This document shows positions 21,190-31,276 of a stretch of 64,000 nt of DNA, in pieces. The notes below the pieces were generated by a model. The model saw nothing but the letters and a program-made list of their open reading frames with translations. It made no database searches and was not told where the DNA came from. The position numbers were made by a program, and so were the translations under genes. Position 1 is the stretch's first letter. Each line of letters opens with the position of its first letter. Source of the DNA: Blastobasis lacticolella. Its lineage: Eukaryota > Arthropoda > Insecta > Lepidoptera > Blastobasidae. Where the stretch lies: assembly GCA_905147135.1 (NCBI GenBank), contig LR990059.1:13229001-13293000 (forward strand), in the 5' to 3' direction.

Positions 21190-21352
21190 GCGTAGTGTAG
21201 GATGCCCTCCGGCCAGATGGAGTGACGAATTGCGAAAGGCTGCGGGTGGATGCTGGATGCGGCAAGCTGAGGACAAGGTGCATTATTGCTAATTGGGGAA
21301 GGCCTATGTGCAGCAGTGGATCAGTATAGACTTACGACGACGATGATGATGA
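21190..21352 (+). pseudogene. RTE-type LINE 3' end
   Basis: One plus frame reads RPSARWSDELRKAAGG, then WMRQAEDKVHY, and after a stop GKAYVQQWIS. This is the extreme C-terminus of RTE-type reverse transcriptases. A GATGATGATGATGA tail follows. It is 5'-truncated, and only about 50 codons remain with an internal stop. Confidence 0.75.
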
Positions 21353-21708
21353 TGACCTAAATGTACCTGTAACATAAAATGGCGGACAGACTTGCCCAAA
21401 AAGAACTTAGCTTAAGAACTAGAATTCCAGCACGGCCTGTCCTCCAATACGCAATAAGGAATTTCTTTCATCATTGGCGTAAACATATACTGTCTGGCCT
21501 TTTCACGCGCTTGGACCAGCCACCGTTATGCATAGAATAAAGCATTTTTTAATATTCACGTGTGCACTAAAACTTCACCGGACACCAGGGGCAGTTTGAC
21601 ACTTTGCTCGTTGTTGCGTTACATGATTTATCGGGCGCTGTGTGGGTATACTAGTCTACGCCATGCTCTGTCCATTGTAGTGAGCTATGTTGTCATTGTT
21701 TGTAGGCA

Positions 21709-21742
21709 GTTTTATTCATTGATCACCATCAATGAATAAAAC
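21709..21742. repeat. Perfect 15-bp-arm hairpin, 4-base loop
   Basis: GTTTTATTCATTGAT pairs exactly with ATCAATGAATAAAAC around CACC. It would extrude as a tight stem. Origin unknown. Confidence 0.8.
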
Positions 21743-22346
21743 TCACCAGCTTAAGATGCCACGAAGCCTGTTCGATTAAGAATGTGTGCGTGAGCTCGAC
21801 AGTGCTGGCCAGTCAGTTGTTTGGAGTTCGCGGACGAAAGACAGAATGTAAGAAATTTTGTACTTGTTACATTCTATTGGGCCGAGGGCATGGTGATCTG
21901 TAAGACAGGTATTTATTAAGTAAGACTTTAGTAATTAACGCGGACACCAGTCTCTTACACAGGTTCTACTGTAAGATAAATTGATCTGTTACTGACTAGA
22001 TAATTCTGAAATCTATGTTAAGAGAAAATAAAATATTTTATTATAAAAACAACAAAGGATTGGCTCTATGGTTTAACTTCTATGGCGATGACAGTCCTAA
22101 AGGGTGTCGATTCACCAAATTGTGTACTATGTTATTAGGGAATTCCTATTCTTATGCTAGTTCTTTTCGGGCACACTCGTCGGCTATTTCTCTGTTGCAT
22201 GAGAGGCATGTTTAGGCGTACACGCATGGCTCGGTTCTCTTAAAATGAGTTTATTTTGTTATTACACTTATTACAAACGCACTTATCTCTCCACGCTACC
22301 ACTACATCCACAGCCTACTACTTCGTGAGATAGAATATCTAGATAA

Positions 22347-22383
22347 ATGAGAGCCGCCAAAAAAGCCCTTCGGACGGCTCTCA
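22347..22383. repeat. GC-rich hairpin near 22.36 kb
   Basis: ATGAGAGCCG and CGGCTCTCAT are exact inverted repeats around a loop holding CCAAAAAAGCCCTTCGGA. It looks like a bacterial terminator by shape, but a eukaryotic context makes that irrelevant. Confidence 0.6.
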
Positions 22384-22496
22384 TTCATCCAAAAGGTTTA
22401 TGACGATTGCTTTCAATCGATATCAACCGATACGTGCCCTCTGAAGCACAGATTTCGTGGTGATCGTGTGATCTGTGTGTATTTCAAAAACTCCAT

Positions 22497-22643
22497 TGGT
22501 ACATACAGGAAAAATGGTAGGGAGGGATAAAGTAGGTGTATAGTTGGTGTAGAGTATATATTGAGTAGGTGTAAGGTAGGGGGTATGGTAAGGTAGAGAA
22601 GGGGTAGGACGCTACGCCAACGAAGTCACGCCGGGTCCTCATA
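22497..22643 (+). repeat. Dispersed repeat family L, 3' part
   Basis: A run of GGTAG/GGTGTA-rich sequence ends in CCAACGAAGTCACGCCGGGT, the same end as the 17.97-kb copy. Confidence 0.55.
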
Positions 22644-22644
22644 G

Positions 22645-22845
22645 TTTTTTTTATACCGCTAATGTGGTAAACAAGCCTACGGCCCGCCTACTGGATATAT
22701 TTTGTTTTTGTTTTAATAATGACAAGTTGGAATCGGCCGGGCGTGGGTGATCCTCCTGGTATTGCAAACGTCCATTAGCTGTGATGACTGCTTACTACCA
22801 GCCAAGCCGTATAAGCTAGCTTGCCACCTGAATGGTATAAAAAAA
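22645..22845. repeat. Family F inverted-repeat copy
   Basis: The left part (TAATGTGGTAAACAAGCCTA) and the reverse complement of the right part (CAGGTGGCAAGCTAGCTTAT) are inverted copies of the family F end seen at 24.3 and 54.3 kb. The inward match includes GTAAGCAGTCATCACAGC and GACGTTTGCAATACC. Confidence 0.55.
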
Positions 22846-23319
22846 GTTTATATGATAAATTAAACTGGGCCCCAAGTCTACTTATTTTAATAAACTGACA
22901 TGTTATTTATATTCAATCGAGACTCGATACTTCATCACGATTGAGACAACTCGGTATTCAATTTATCAATTTTGTTTTTATTCAATACACAAAGTATAAC
23001 ACCATACTTCTGAGTTTAATTCCTCTAACTATAGCAAGTGTTTTCCTCAACTTTTCTAAGAAGCTCCATACAAACCGCAAGTAAAACAGTTTGCCACGAC
23101 GACTGGAACTGGAACTATCTGCCATGTTTGTACTGAGGAACAGTTGGTTTCATCTAAAGTTTATTTCACACTGCCAAAGTTTGTTCATAACTCTCATTGG
23201 TTAGGTTTTTACTTTTAGTGCTGGCGCCGCGGACCAGCAACTTTTAAGACAACCTTGATCAGTATGGTAGAAATTGATGTATGTTTATTATCTTGCTCAT
23301 AATTATTATTTCTTGTGGT
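22846..23319. other. Unassigned spacer
   Basis: TTTATTCAATACACAAAGTA and ACACCATACTTC near 22978-23012 recur near 50.61-50.65 kb, so a minor repeat is present. No gene. Confidence 0.4.
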
Positions 23320-23460
23320 GCCGGTGTGCAGGACATCCAGCACATTATCTCCGAATGTCCTTTAATGTCGGAGGCCCGCCCGATGACCTGATCGACCTAA
23401 GTGACGAAGCCATTATGTGGCTCAAGTCTTGTAAAATCGATTTGCAGATTTAATTGTACC
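23320..23460 (+). pseudogene. Jockey-type LINE reverse-transcriptase C-terminus
   Basis: SCGAGVQDIQHIISECPLMS is followed, after a frameshift, by DDLIDLSDEAIMWLKSCKID and a stop. Jockey-clade ORF2 proteins end with a CGxxQDIxHII..CP zinc-knuckle-like stretch and a final LTDEAIxWL helix, so the match is good in order and spacing. A single frameshift and complete loss of the polymerase domain make this dead. A retroposon-like 3' UTR follows (AAATAAATAAA). Confidence 0.7.
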
Positions 23461-23578
23461 TAATATAGGCATTTATTTTCATATTAATATGCCATACGAA
23501 AAATAAATAAACATCTCACTAGCGACACGCGGGTTTCTTTGGCCTTTACATCTGTTATACATATAAAAAGAAATTCTC

Positions 23579-23695
23579 TAACAGATGGTGAAAACCGCAT
23601 CAAAATTCCGTTGTGTGGTTTAGGAGGATTTAGCGAAAATACCTACAGACGGACAGACAGACGCGGATAGTGAGTTTATTTTATACGACATATAG
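23579..23695 (-). repeat. Dispersed repeat family L, copy
   Basis: On the minus strand it reads GTATAAAATAAACTCACTAT, CTGTCTGTCCGTCTGTAGGT, and an end resembling ACGGAATTTTGATGCGGTTT. Orientation is opposite to the 17.8-kb copies. Confidence 0.6.
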
Positions 23696-23754
23696 ATTTA
23701 ACCGATAAAGTGTCATCCGTCATCGTAAAAATTAATTTCTTTGCCCACGTGTTT

Positions 23755-24003
23755 CATAAACGAGTAAGCGAGAAATACCGGATTTGAATCCCACTGCGGC
23801 AATGACTATTTTCTGAGTTATATACATTAATTGAATGCTATCTGATACTGAAACCAGCACATTCGGCGACTGAATGTGTAACCATGATCCAATCTGTTCA
23901 GGTTCACCTGGTAGCAGGGTCACGGTGGTCAAATGGCAGTCGCTCCACTGTAATTATCTGATCTGCCAAAACCTGAATCATGGTCAAGGCGGACCCTGGG
24001 CCC
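23755..24003 (+). mobile_element. SINE family A, head-eroded copy
   Basis: It starts inside the tRNA-like head (CGAGTAAGCGAGAAATACC). A deletion of the GCTCTTACGGTGAGG segment joins CTATCTGATACT to GAAACCAGCACATTC. The tail reaches CAAGGCGGACCCTGGGCCC. Confidence 0.8.
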
Positions 24004-24309
24004 ACAACACTTGACACACACAAATTGAATATTATTTATTTTATTGAAACACGCTTTATACATACCTAAATAAATTCGGCCTCTACGATAACTTTGTCCA
24101 TGACAAAAATGGATGCCAAGCGCAGTTAGATAAACCAAATGGCGAGTGATGCGCGGGTCAGAGCAAACATTTCCCATCATGCGGCGCGCGAAAAAATTTT
24201 CAAATTACTTTTATAGCGTGCAGAGGGTACAGATTTGTGACTGTTGACTCGCTAGCTTGTAGGGGAATGCTGGGTATATAAATGGACTAAAACTGACTTT
24301 TAGGCAGGT
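24004..24309. other. Unassigned spacer
   Basis: No gene or repeat recognised. Confidence 0.4.
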
Positions 24310-24450
24310 TTTTTTAGATACAACTTAGGTGGCGAACAAGCTTACGGCCTGCCTGATGGTAAGCAGTCACCGCAGCCTAAGGACGTTTGCAATACCTGGG
24401 GCATCACCCACGCGTTGTCGAACCCGTGAAAACCTTTTCACCCCTCTCTT
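24310..24450 (+). repeat. Dispersed repeat family F copy
   Basis: TTAGGTGGCGAACAAGCTTA, CCTGATGGTAAGCAGTCACC, GACGTTTGCAATACCTGGGG and ACGCGTTGTCGAACCCGTGA, shared with 54.27-54.39 kb. Confidence 0.65.
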
Positions 24451-24877
24451 AGTGTGCGTATTTAGGTCCATCGTATAAAGAAACTCGTTTATTTATTTAT
24501 TTATGCGTATGGCATTAATAGCCGAGTCGCTAATTATAACCTAGGTAATTAATGAACACATAATGAAACTCGTAAAATTTTACAATAGAGGACTTGTTCG
24601 AGGCCAGTTCAAACGCTGTATGCGTCGCCGAATACTTGGCGAATAAAGTCTAAGTCAGAGTTTAGTCCATCAACTCGATAAAAAGAAGAAGAAGTGTCCG
24701 TGAGAGAAAGTTCCTTTGGAACCGCACTGTTCGCGACCAATATGGCGCCAAGGTGTGAGGAAAAGCTCCCTGTAGGTGTCAAGTTTAGGTTATTGGGCTT
24801 CTTTTTCCGCACTTAAACTCATACTTGCTCCTGTACTTGTTAATGCGTGCTAATTTAGCAAGCCCAGGCTGTCTTGG
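24451..24877. other. Unassigned spacer
   Basis: Contains a short TTTATTTATTTATTTAT tract near 24489. A 67-codon minus-strand frame has no recognised domain. Confidence 0.4.
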
Positions 24878-24997
24878 AGGAGCGTCGGTGGCCGAGTGGT
24901 TAAGGTATCAGACTCGTAAGCGAGAGGTATCGGGTTCGAAGCCCCCTACGGCCATGTATCAATTACTCTTTTCTAATTTACGTACATAGCCGATGCT
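24878..24997 (+). mobile_element. SINE family A, 3'-truncated, well preserved head
   Basis: GGAGCGTCGGTGGCCGAGTG, GTTAAGGTATCAGACTCGTA, then GGGTTCGAAGCCCCC. It is among the best preserved tRNA-like heads in the window. Similarity stops after CCGATGCTCTCA. Confidence 0.8.
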
Positions 24998-25102
24998 CTC
25001 AATCAATATCGATACAACGCCACAGACTACCAAAAATGTGTAAAACTGCCATTGAGCAGCGATTACGATCCAATTATGATTCGATCGATCTATTAATAAA
25101 TT

Positions 25103-25362
25103 GCCGTGTGGTGTCCGGCTGAGTAGCATTAACCCCTTACACTCATGGGTGTCTTACAAGGCGACTAACGTTTTCAAGGCAAAAGATCTAAAGTCTCCGT
25201 AGGCTGGAAAATGGGCAGCAGCGTTTTCCATTATTATATTTATAACACTGCGATCTTCAACCCGGCTGCCAAGCGGGGAGATTATGGCAATTACCTCGCC
25301 TTTCGTGGGAGAGGCCCTTACTCGTGCAGTGGACTGTTATGGGTTGTGATGATGATTAGTAA
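25103..25362 (-). repeat. Dispersed repeat family C, copy 4
   Basis: CCGTGTGGTGTCCGGCTGAG through GTGCAGTGGACTGTTATGGG and TTGTGATGATGATT. The 105-codon plus-strand frame across it is incidental. Confidence 0.75.
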
Positions 25363-25387
25363 ATTAATGGACTCGAGGCCCAGACCG

Positions 25388-25435
25388 TACATTGTCACTG
25401 CATACATTGTCGCTACGTATATTGTCACTGCGAGA
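25388..25435. repeat. Short degenerate tandem repeat
   Basis: Three degenerate units (TACATTGTCACTGCA, TACATTGTCGCTACG, TATATTGTCACTGCG) of about 15 bp. Confidence 0.6.
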
Positions 25436-25703
25436 CCTAGGCTGCCTCGTGCTTGTAGCTGTAACAATGCTAAATTGGTGAAGAAGCGGCCGGAAGTTAG
25501 TGACCTACTACTACTTGTAATCATCTAGTCAATATCATTTACCCGCACGCTACGAGAATCAAAGTTTTTGGTCCGATAAGCAGTAATACCGTGATTCACT
25601 TATTTCAAGAATTATTTTACTAGTAGGAGGCTACATTAATTCTGAATGTCACAAGGTACTTTATGTCCCGGAATTGTAGCGGTTTATTTGAGTGTGATGA
25701 TTA

Positions 25704-25821
25704 GGCGCTGACCATGGCGCGACCATGGTTATGGGACGGGCAGATTTGAGGTCTCCTATTGGTTGGGCGATGTCCGTCGTACGACCATGGTCGCACGACC
25801 ATTGCCAATTAGAATAGCGCC
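25704..25821. mobile_element. 118-bp MITE, TTA-flanked
   Basis: Ends GGCGCT...AGCGCC are flanked by TTA (25701-25703, 25822-25824). Inside, GCGCGACCATGG and the inverted CCATGGTCGCAC repeat the inverted symmetry. GG-starting ends plus a TWA target fit a PIF/Harbinger-type MITE. The terminal inverted repeat is only 6 bp exact, so the call rests partly on the flanks and internal symmetry. Confidence 0.6.
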
Positions 25822-25824
25822 TTA

Positions 25825-26339
25825 GCCGAGTTTCGCATAGAATGCGGGCGAATATCGTGGACTACAAGTTTCAACTAAAACAATGTACAAAACAGCTAAC
25901 ATACTTACGTCTAAAAGTACCTACATTTCCCGACCACAAACCCCTCAGACATACCAGACACAGCAGCAAAATAGAGAAATACAAAACTCAATTTGATACC
26001 AAGACGCAAAAATAACTTGCGCTAAAAATTGCAATGTTGGTTAAAAGTTCTCCGGTGTGGCGTTGTATGTAATTTCCCGGGTCAACTTGCTTTGCATGGG
26101 AAAGAGTTAAAATAGTTCTTTAAGCCAGACGTGTTTAAGTTCCGGGCCGCGTTTCTTTGGTTACGTAATGGCTGGGAGACTTTGAGAAAGTTGTGGAGGT
26201 TGTTTTCTCGCTGGAGGTCGTCTAGGGTAAGATAAAAGATAGTCATTTTTACTCGTGGGACTGCATTGAGCCTCACGAGTTGGCTAAATTTTGCAGGTAG
26301 CAAAACAAAATAAGTATTTTCAAATTTACTTTGATCTAA
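25825..26339. other. Unassigned spacer
   Basis: A minus-strand 73-codon frame (26082-26303) is not recognised. No repeats seen. Confidence 0.4.
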
Positions 26340-26822
26340 TAAATAAATAAATGATCGTGGATAAATTCACACAACGCCAAATAGCCCCAAAGTAAGCAAA
26401 GCTTGTGTTATGGGTGCTAGATAACTGATAAACTACTTCTATACATTTAAATAAATACTTATTATATATAAAACACCTAGACCCGTAGAGCTCGTCTAGT
26501 CTAAGATGACGCGCCCCACTACTTAGTTAGTTGATTTCGATGTGTGAGTGCAAATATTGATAACGACACTTCATCTGTGTGGGAGCCAATGAACGACGCG
26601 TGTTTCTACGTTTGAATCTCACCGGCAACTGAATGACCAATTACAACGGCATTTATATATGTATTGCGTCCATATTTTAAACTTGCTTGTGTGCGGTAAT
26701 GCGATAGTGGGGCGCGTCATTTTAGATTAGACGAGCTCTAACAAAAATTAAAATTCATCATTTCAATTTATGCCCGGCCGGGAATCGAACCCGGCGTGTT
26801 GACCACTGATCCACTCAGGTCG
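26340..26822 (-). mobile_element. SINE family B interrupted by a MITE
   Basis: 26340-26487 is the SINE 3' half (AACGCCAAATAGCCCC, GCTTGTGTTATGGGTGCTAG, CACCTAGACCCG). 26739-26822 is the 5' half (AACAAAAATTAAAATTCATC, CCGGGAATCGAACCCGG, CCACTCAGGTCGTCA). Removing 26488-26740 restores the family B order at GTAACA. Confidence 0.85.
26488..26738. mobile_element. 251-bp MITE inserted at TA inside a SINE
   Basis: Terminal inverted repeats of about 34 bp with 2 mismatches (GAGCTCGTCTAGTCTAAGAT at left; the right end is the complement of GAGCTCGTCTAATCTAAAAT). Both continue ATGACGCGCCCCACTA. TA is duplicated at 26486-26487 and 26739-26740. It is non-coding. A TA target points to a Tc1/mariner-type source, though the ends lack the usual CAGT. 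Confidence 0.85.
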
Positions 26823-27190
26823 TCAACTTTACTAAGGTAATTTCAATCGCATACATAGCTTTAAGTTATATTTCGATCGCTGTTTATAGTCAATGGGGAC
26901 AACTTTAATATACGAAACAACATTGTCGTTGTGTTCCGTTTTGAAAAATAACGTAGCGAGTGTAAATCTTACATGTAGCGTTCTCTTCATAGCATTCTAT
27001 TGCCCATAATATATAACTCATAACCATCTTCGCTTCCATTCTTGATCTTTCACAACACAAATTATCGGGTTTGTCACCACGGTTAGTACAATACTAACCG
27101 TTATAACAAAACCGATATTATGTGAAGTGAAAGTATAGTGAATAACCACGAAAGTCTTAAAACCTATATTCTTAATAAATAAAAAAAATT
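26823..27190. other. Spacer with a 9-bp-arm hairpin
   Basis: CGGTTAGTA CAA TACTAACCG at about 27079-27100 is a small hairpin. Nothing else recognised. Confidence 0.4.
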
Positions 27191-27732
27191 ATCATCTTGG
27201 CGTTAATGTCCCGGTTGTGCTCTCGCGCACGAGGGCCCGGGGTGCGCCTTTATCGTGATCCAGGATTCGACAGATCAGGTAATTACAGTGAAGCGACTGC
27301 CATCTGACTTCCATGACCCTGCTACCAGGGAAACCTGACCAGATTGGATCATGGTTACACATCCAGTCGCCTGAATGTGCAGGTTTCATTACGATGTTTT
27401 TCCTCACCGTAAGAGCATCGGTTAGTATCAACTAATGTACATAACTCAGAAAACAGTCATAGGTACAGTCGAGTTCATTAATATGTGAGCATTACCAAGG
27501 CTTCAAATATAAATGTACATGGAAGGGTACTTATATATCTGAGCAGATTCATCAATCAAACATATGTACATCTGCTCAGATATATAAGTACCCTTCCATG
27601 TACATTTATATTTGACGCCTTGGCAATGCTCACATATTAATGAACTCGACTGTACATGGCCGGAGCGGGATTCGAACCCGGGACCTCTGGCTTACGAGTT
27701 ACATACTCTAACCGCTCGGCCACCGACGCTCT
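27191..27732 (-). mobile_element. SINE family A interrupted by a palindromic MITE
   Basis: A full reverse copy: tail ATCATCTTGGCGTTAATGTC, body GACCCTGCTACCAGGGAAAC, head B-box complement GGGATTCGAACCCGGGACC and CTCGGCCACCGACGCTC. The copy is split at GGTA/TACATGGCC by the 187-bp element at 27466-27652. Without it the SINE is contiguous. Confidence 0.9.
27466..27652. mobile_element. 187-bp near-perfect palindromic mariner-type MITE
   Basis: The arms 27466-27548 and 27570-27652 (83 bp each) are reverse complements except at two positions, around a 21-bp loop. The ends start CAGTCGAGTTCATTAATATG. TA is duplicated at 27464-27465 and 27653-27654. CAGT ends and TA duplication are hallmarks of Tc1/mariner transposons. 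The transcript would be an 83-bp double strand. The 63-codon frame across its right arm is an artefact. Confidence 0.95.
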
Positions 27733-28204
27733 TAAAACCTATATTCTTGATCTTGATTAAGAAAGCCATAGTATCGAAGTGTGGAAGGAGTTGGTGCAAC
27801 TAGCTCTGTCGATGCTGTCTGTATTGACCCATAAATCATCGATATCGATAATTGTCCTAACAAAATCATACATCGACACTAACGATCCTATTAACAAACA
27901 TGGCATAAATTAACTAATCCTAGGTATAAAGTTACGCTAGGTTTATTAATACGGGTGATAACGTTTGTCTCTCGGTACCACCATGAGAGAATTTTAAGCG
28001 GCCCATTAAAATTTTAGTTGACCACCCCTGCCGCAAAGGTATTTCCACTGAATTTAAAACTAGGACGGATATAGACGTCCAAACAATTTAAAACATTCAA
28101 TAGAAGCACTCAATCCACTACACTGAAAACACTTCAACCACTAGCGGCAATATGCTAAACTTCCTTTTAGCAATGAGAGAACTCTATTTTTGTGTATATT
28201 TTAT
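27733..28204. other. Unassigned spacer
   Basis: No gene or repeat recognised. Confidence 0.45.
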
Positions 28205-28305
28205 TATTGCGGGTCCTGGATTCGATTCCTGGCCGAACAGGAATTGAAATGATGAATTTTAGTTTCTGTTTCGGGTCTGGGTGTAGTTATGTATACAATA
28301 CAATA
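28205..28305 (+). mobile_element. SINE family B fragment
   Basis: GCGGGTCCTGGATTCGATTC, GAATTGAAATGATGAATTTT and TCGGGTCTGGGTGTAGTTAT. Only the B-box half and start of the body remain. Confidence 0.7.
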
Positions 28306-28851
28306 CAAAACTTTGTATTGCACACCAGAGAACACAAGTAAAGATACAAAAAATATGTTAGGTAGTACAAAGGGCGGGCTTAACACTAATGTGATATCTT
28401 CCAGACAACCTTGGTATGGAGAGAAGCACAGGATTATAACAACAGACAGGTAGTGCACACAAAAGCATCACTTATAACAAAAATATATAATAAGTATATA
28501 TTTCACGTTCAAGAAGTCACCATCGTCGGGTTGAATTATTACTATAGACATACCAATACGGGAATAGATCGCTAATAGAACCATTGCTCCACCGGATACT
28601 GGCTATATCCGGTTACGACCGGTGTCCTGGGGCGGATCAATTATAACCGGGCTTCGGAACTGCAGAATGCACAGCTTGCGGATCTAAACAGTGTATTTTA
28701 ATTGGGACGGTATGTGCAAATCCGGCTTTAAAGAAGATAGAGGGAAACTGTCTTGCACCCGTACTGAGAAACTTTATAATGAAGTCTCACAGTGCTCTTG
28801 AATGAACAAGGTTCTAACTGATAACATTTGAGGGGCGATCGGCACTATCAT
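28306..28851. other. Unassigned spacer
   Basis: 28606-28650 has GGATACTGGCTATATCCGG next to TTACGACCGG. No gene. The 84-codon minus frame at 28204-28458 is not supported. Confidence 0.4.
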
Positions 28852-29015
28852 TACAGCCCATAACAGTCCACTGCAGGACTAAGAGCCTCTCCCACGAAAG
28901 GCGAGGTTAATGCCCAAATCTCCACGTTGGAGATCGCAGTGTTATAAATATAACGCTGCTGCCCATTTTCCAGCCTACGGGGACTAGATATTTTGCATCG
29001 AAAACATTAGTCGCC
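28852..29015 (+). repeat. Dispersed repeat family C, truncated copy 5
   Basis: CATTACAGCCCATAACAGTC, CACTGCAGGACTAAGAGCC, AACGCTGCTGCCCATTTTCC. It stops after GTCGCCTTGTAACCCACGAG, so the last third is missing. Confidence 0.65.
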
Positions 29016-29638
29016 TTGTAACCCACGAGAACATATCCATCGGCACTATGCATCCCTCAAAATGAACGAAATTGACAAATAAATTAGACAGAAACGTAGA
29101 AGGAGCCTACTCACAGCTAAAGTCACAATCTATCTACTATCTTGATTCCTTTTTTAAGGGCACCATTATATGCACATTATAACGTGTCCAAAGGGAACGG
29201 CGAGAAATTGTCAAATGGGTATTAGACAACTTATAGGCGTCCCTTTTGGGCACGTTATTTGGAGGGATCTCCATGACCACTGTTATTGTCAAATTTGGTG
29301 ACCTTGATCATCTTAATATGCTAGCTAATGCACAGCCGAGACATTAACGCCAAGATATATATTTAATTTGCGCGTATCATAACACTTTCCTGCGTTTATT
29401 TTTATTATTTAGGCCCACGCTGCTCTTTCCTGCATTTATTTCATCACGCATCCACCTACTCTAGAAAATGTGGCATTAGGACACTAATGGAACAAAAACA
29501 CGACAGAATATTTTCACTAGCATGCATCCAAAAGTAGTATTTATGTTGCTATATACAAGCTTTTAACCGCTACCGGGCTGTTTTCAAAATAATATTTGTT
29601 GCCATTCGCATAAAGTCATAATGTTATTTCATATTTAA
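29016..29638. other. Spacer containing one strong hairpin
   Basis: Includes the inverted repeat at 29178-29258 and a family A tail scrap at 29336-29357 (ACATTAACGCCAAGATATAT). No gene. Confidence 0.45.
29178..29258. repeat. Inverted repeat of about 80 bp
   Basis: TATAACGTGTCCAAAGGGAA and, at the right, CGTCCCTTTTGGGCACGTTA are imperfect reverse complements over about 21 bp around a 38-bp centre. Could be a tiny MITE. Flanking duplication not clear. Confidence 0.6.
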
Positions 29639-30085
29639 CTAGTTGTATCCCAACGGATTTCACCCGCGTGGCATTTGAGGCTTTTTGACCTCTTTTTCCC
29701 GTGGGAACATTAAATATGAACAGAGTTGAAAGTAGCCTTTATGTAGCTACTAGCTTTTGCACGCGACTCTGGCCGCGTAAATTTCGCTTATACGTTTTCG
29801 GCTATATTTTTGAAACTGCTCGCATCCACGGGAGCACTCGCCTTCTAGTGCTGGTCTTTTCTATCCCTAGTAATTTACCACGAGTGTGAGGGAGGTAGCG
29901 CACGCAGGCGCTCGCATGATGCAAGCGGTTTAAAAAATTGGACCCCTGGACCCGTTCCCGCGGGCACCACATTGAATGTCGAGATAACTAAGAGCCTATG
30001 TGCTAGTCTGGACGACATTAAAGCCAATTTTGTCAAAATCGGTTTAGTAGTGCGTGAAGGAGTAACAAACAGCCATCCATCCAAC
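29639..30085 (+). repeat. Dispersed repeat family H, long copy
   Basis: It starts ACTAGTTGTATCCCAACGGA, then TTTCACCCGCGTGG, and ends AAAATCGGTTTAGTAGTGCG, TGAAGGAGTAACAAACAGCC. About 450 bp between the two recurrent end motifs. Two overlapping frames of 62-121 codons here are not gene-like. Confidence 0.55.
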
Positions 30086-30732
30086 ACTAAAATCGCAAAG
30101 AAACTGCTGTTTCATATATTTTTCAGTAATTCGTATGAAACACCAGTTTTTTTCAGTTTCAGATTTGGTGACGTAGAAAAAGTTGTTTGTTATCACGAGC
30201 ACATTCATATGGTACCCCCTGGTATCATGAATTTAAAGTTAGCCAGTATATGGACCGTACGTGTGTATGAAAAAAAAGATGAAAAAAAAAGCAATATTAT
30301 TTCAAACTCGCCATCACCAAACAACCCAACTGTATAACAACTGGTCGAAATTAATTATGCGAGCGATATGCGTAATGACGTCGGAAACAGAGCGGCCGGC
30401 ATCGACGCTGTGACCATTACAAAAGATCCGTATCAACCCTAACATTAATTAATTTAAGGTGCTATCTAGTTTACAGTCCACTGGCGTCCATTGTCCGTGG
30501 GCCTATCGGCTCCTACAAGCGCAGGCAGGGTTAAATAGAGTAAGTATACGCAGAGGCGGCAGTGTATTGGTGATGAGAAATCCGTAATGATGTTACGTGA
30601 GTACTTAACGTATCGTCCTCCTCGTGTCCGACCGACGGCGGCCCTTACTAATACAGTTAAATATTATTTCTTTGATGAGCACGAAGACTTAACGTTCTTA
30701 AGTATCGACGCAAAATATGATGAATCAACTTG
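30086..30732. other. Unassigned spacer
   Basis: A plus-strand frame that starts in the repeat and continues to 30337 has no recognisable domain. Otherwise nothing seen. Confidence 0.4.
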
Positions 30733-31276
30733 AGGAGCTTCGGTGACCGAGCGGTTAGGGTATCCGACTCGTAAGCGAGAGGTGCCGGGTTCGAATCCTG
30801 CTGAGGCCATGTACCAATGACTCTTTTCAGAGTTATTTACATTAGTTCAATAGTAACTGATGCTCTTACGGTGAGGGAAAACATCGTAATGAAACTTGCA
30901 CATTCAGGCGATTGAATGTGTAACCATGATCCAATCTAGTCAGGTTCTCTTGCGGAGTTTAACATTAACGCCAAGATGTATATTTTTACTTAAATAATCG
31001 TTGTGCTCGCGCGCGAGAGCCCGTGGTCCGACTTGACCATGATGCAGGATTTGGCAGATTGGATAATTACAGTGGAGCGATCATAAGCTTAAAGCTCTTC
31101 ATGCATTACGAAGCTTATTTCATTGGCCTGTACTGGCTTCTCTGGTCAGGTTCCCCTGGTAGCAGAGTCATGGATGTCAGATGGCAGTCGCTCCACTGTA
31201 ATTACCTGATCTGTCAAATCCCGGATCATGGTCAAAGCAGACTCCGAGTCCTCGTGCGCAAGAGCACAACTGAAAA
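30733..31276 (+). mobile_element. Rearranged SINE family A (head + inverted tail + normal tail)
   Basis: Head and first half are normal (GGAGCTTCGGTGACCGAGCG, CCAATCTAGTCAGGTTCTC) up to about 30955. Then ACATTAACGCCAAGATGTAT (SINE tail end), TTGTGCTCGCGCGCGAGAGC through ACAGTGGAGCGATC (the tail reversed), a 60-bp novel piece (AAGCTCTTCATGCATTACGA), and a normal tail from 31141 (GGTTCCCCTGGTAGCAGAGT). The segment up to about 31140 recurs inverted at 37208-37590. Confidence 0.8.

Larger units (their letters stand above)
21353..22496. other. Spacer with two small hairpins
   Basis: Contains the hairpins at 21709-21742 and 22347-22383. The 66-codon open frame at 22015-22215 shows no recognisable features. 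Otherwise nothing seen. Confidence 0.45.

Noticed and set aside
22347..22383. Rho-independent terminator
   Set aside because: The stem-loop shape is suggestive, but the context is a eukaryotic genome with no bacterial genes nearby.
24878..24960. Intact tRNA gene
   Set aside because: The head has A- and B-box-like motifs, but it continues into the SINE A body shared with many copies, and no complete cloverleaf with acceptor pairing could be confirmed.
29972..30337. 121-codon plus-strand frame
   Set aside because: Starts within a family H repeat and continues into AT-rich DNA with a Lys/Ser-rich low-complexity end. No recognised motif.
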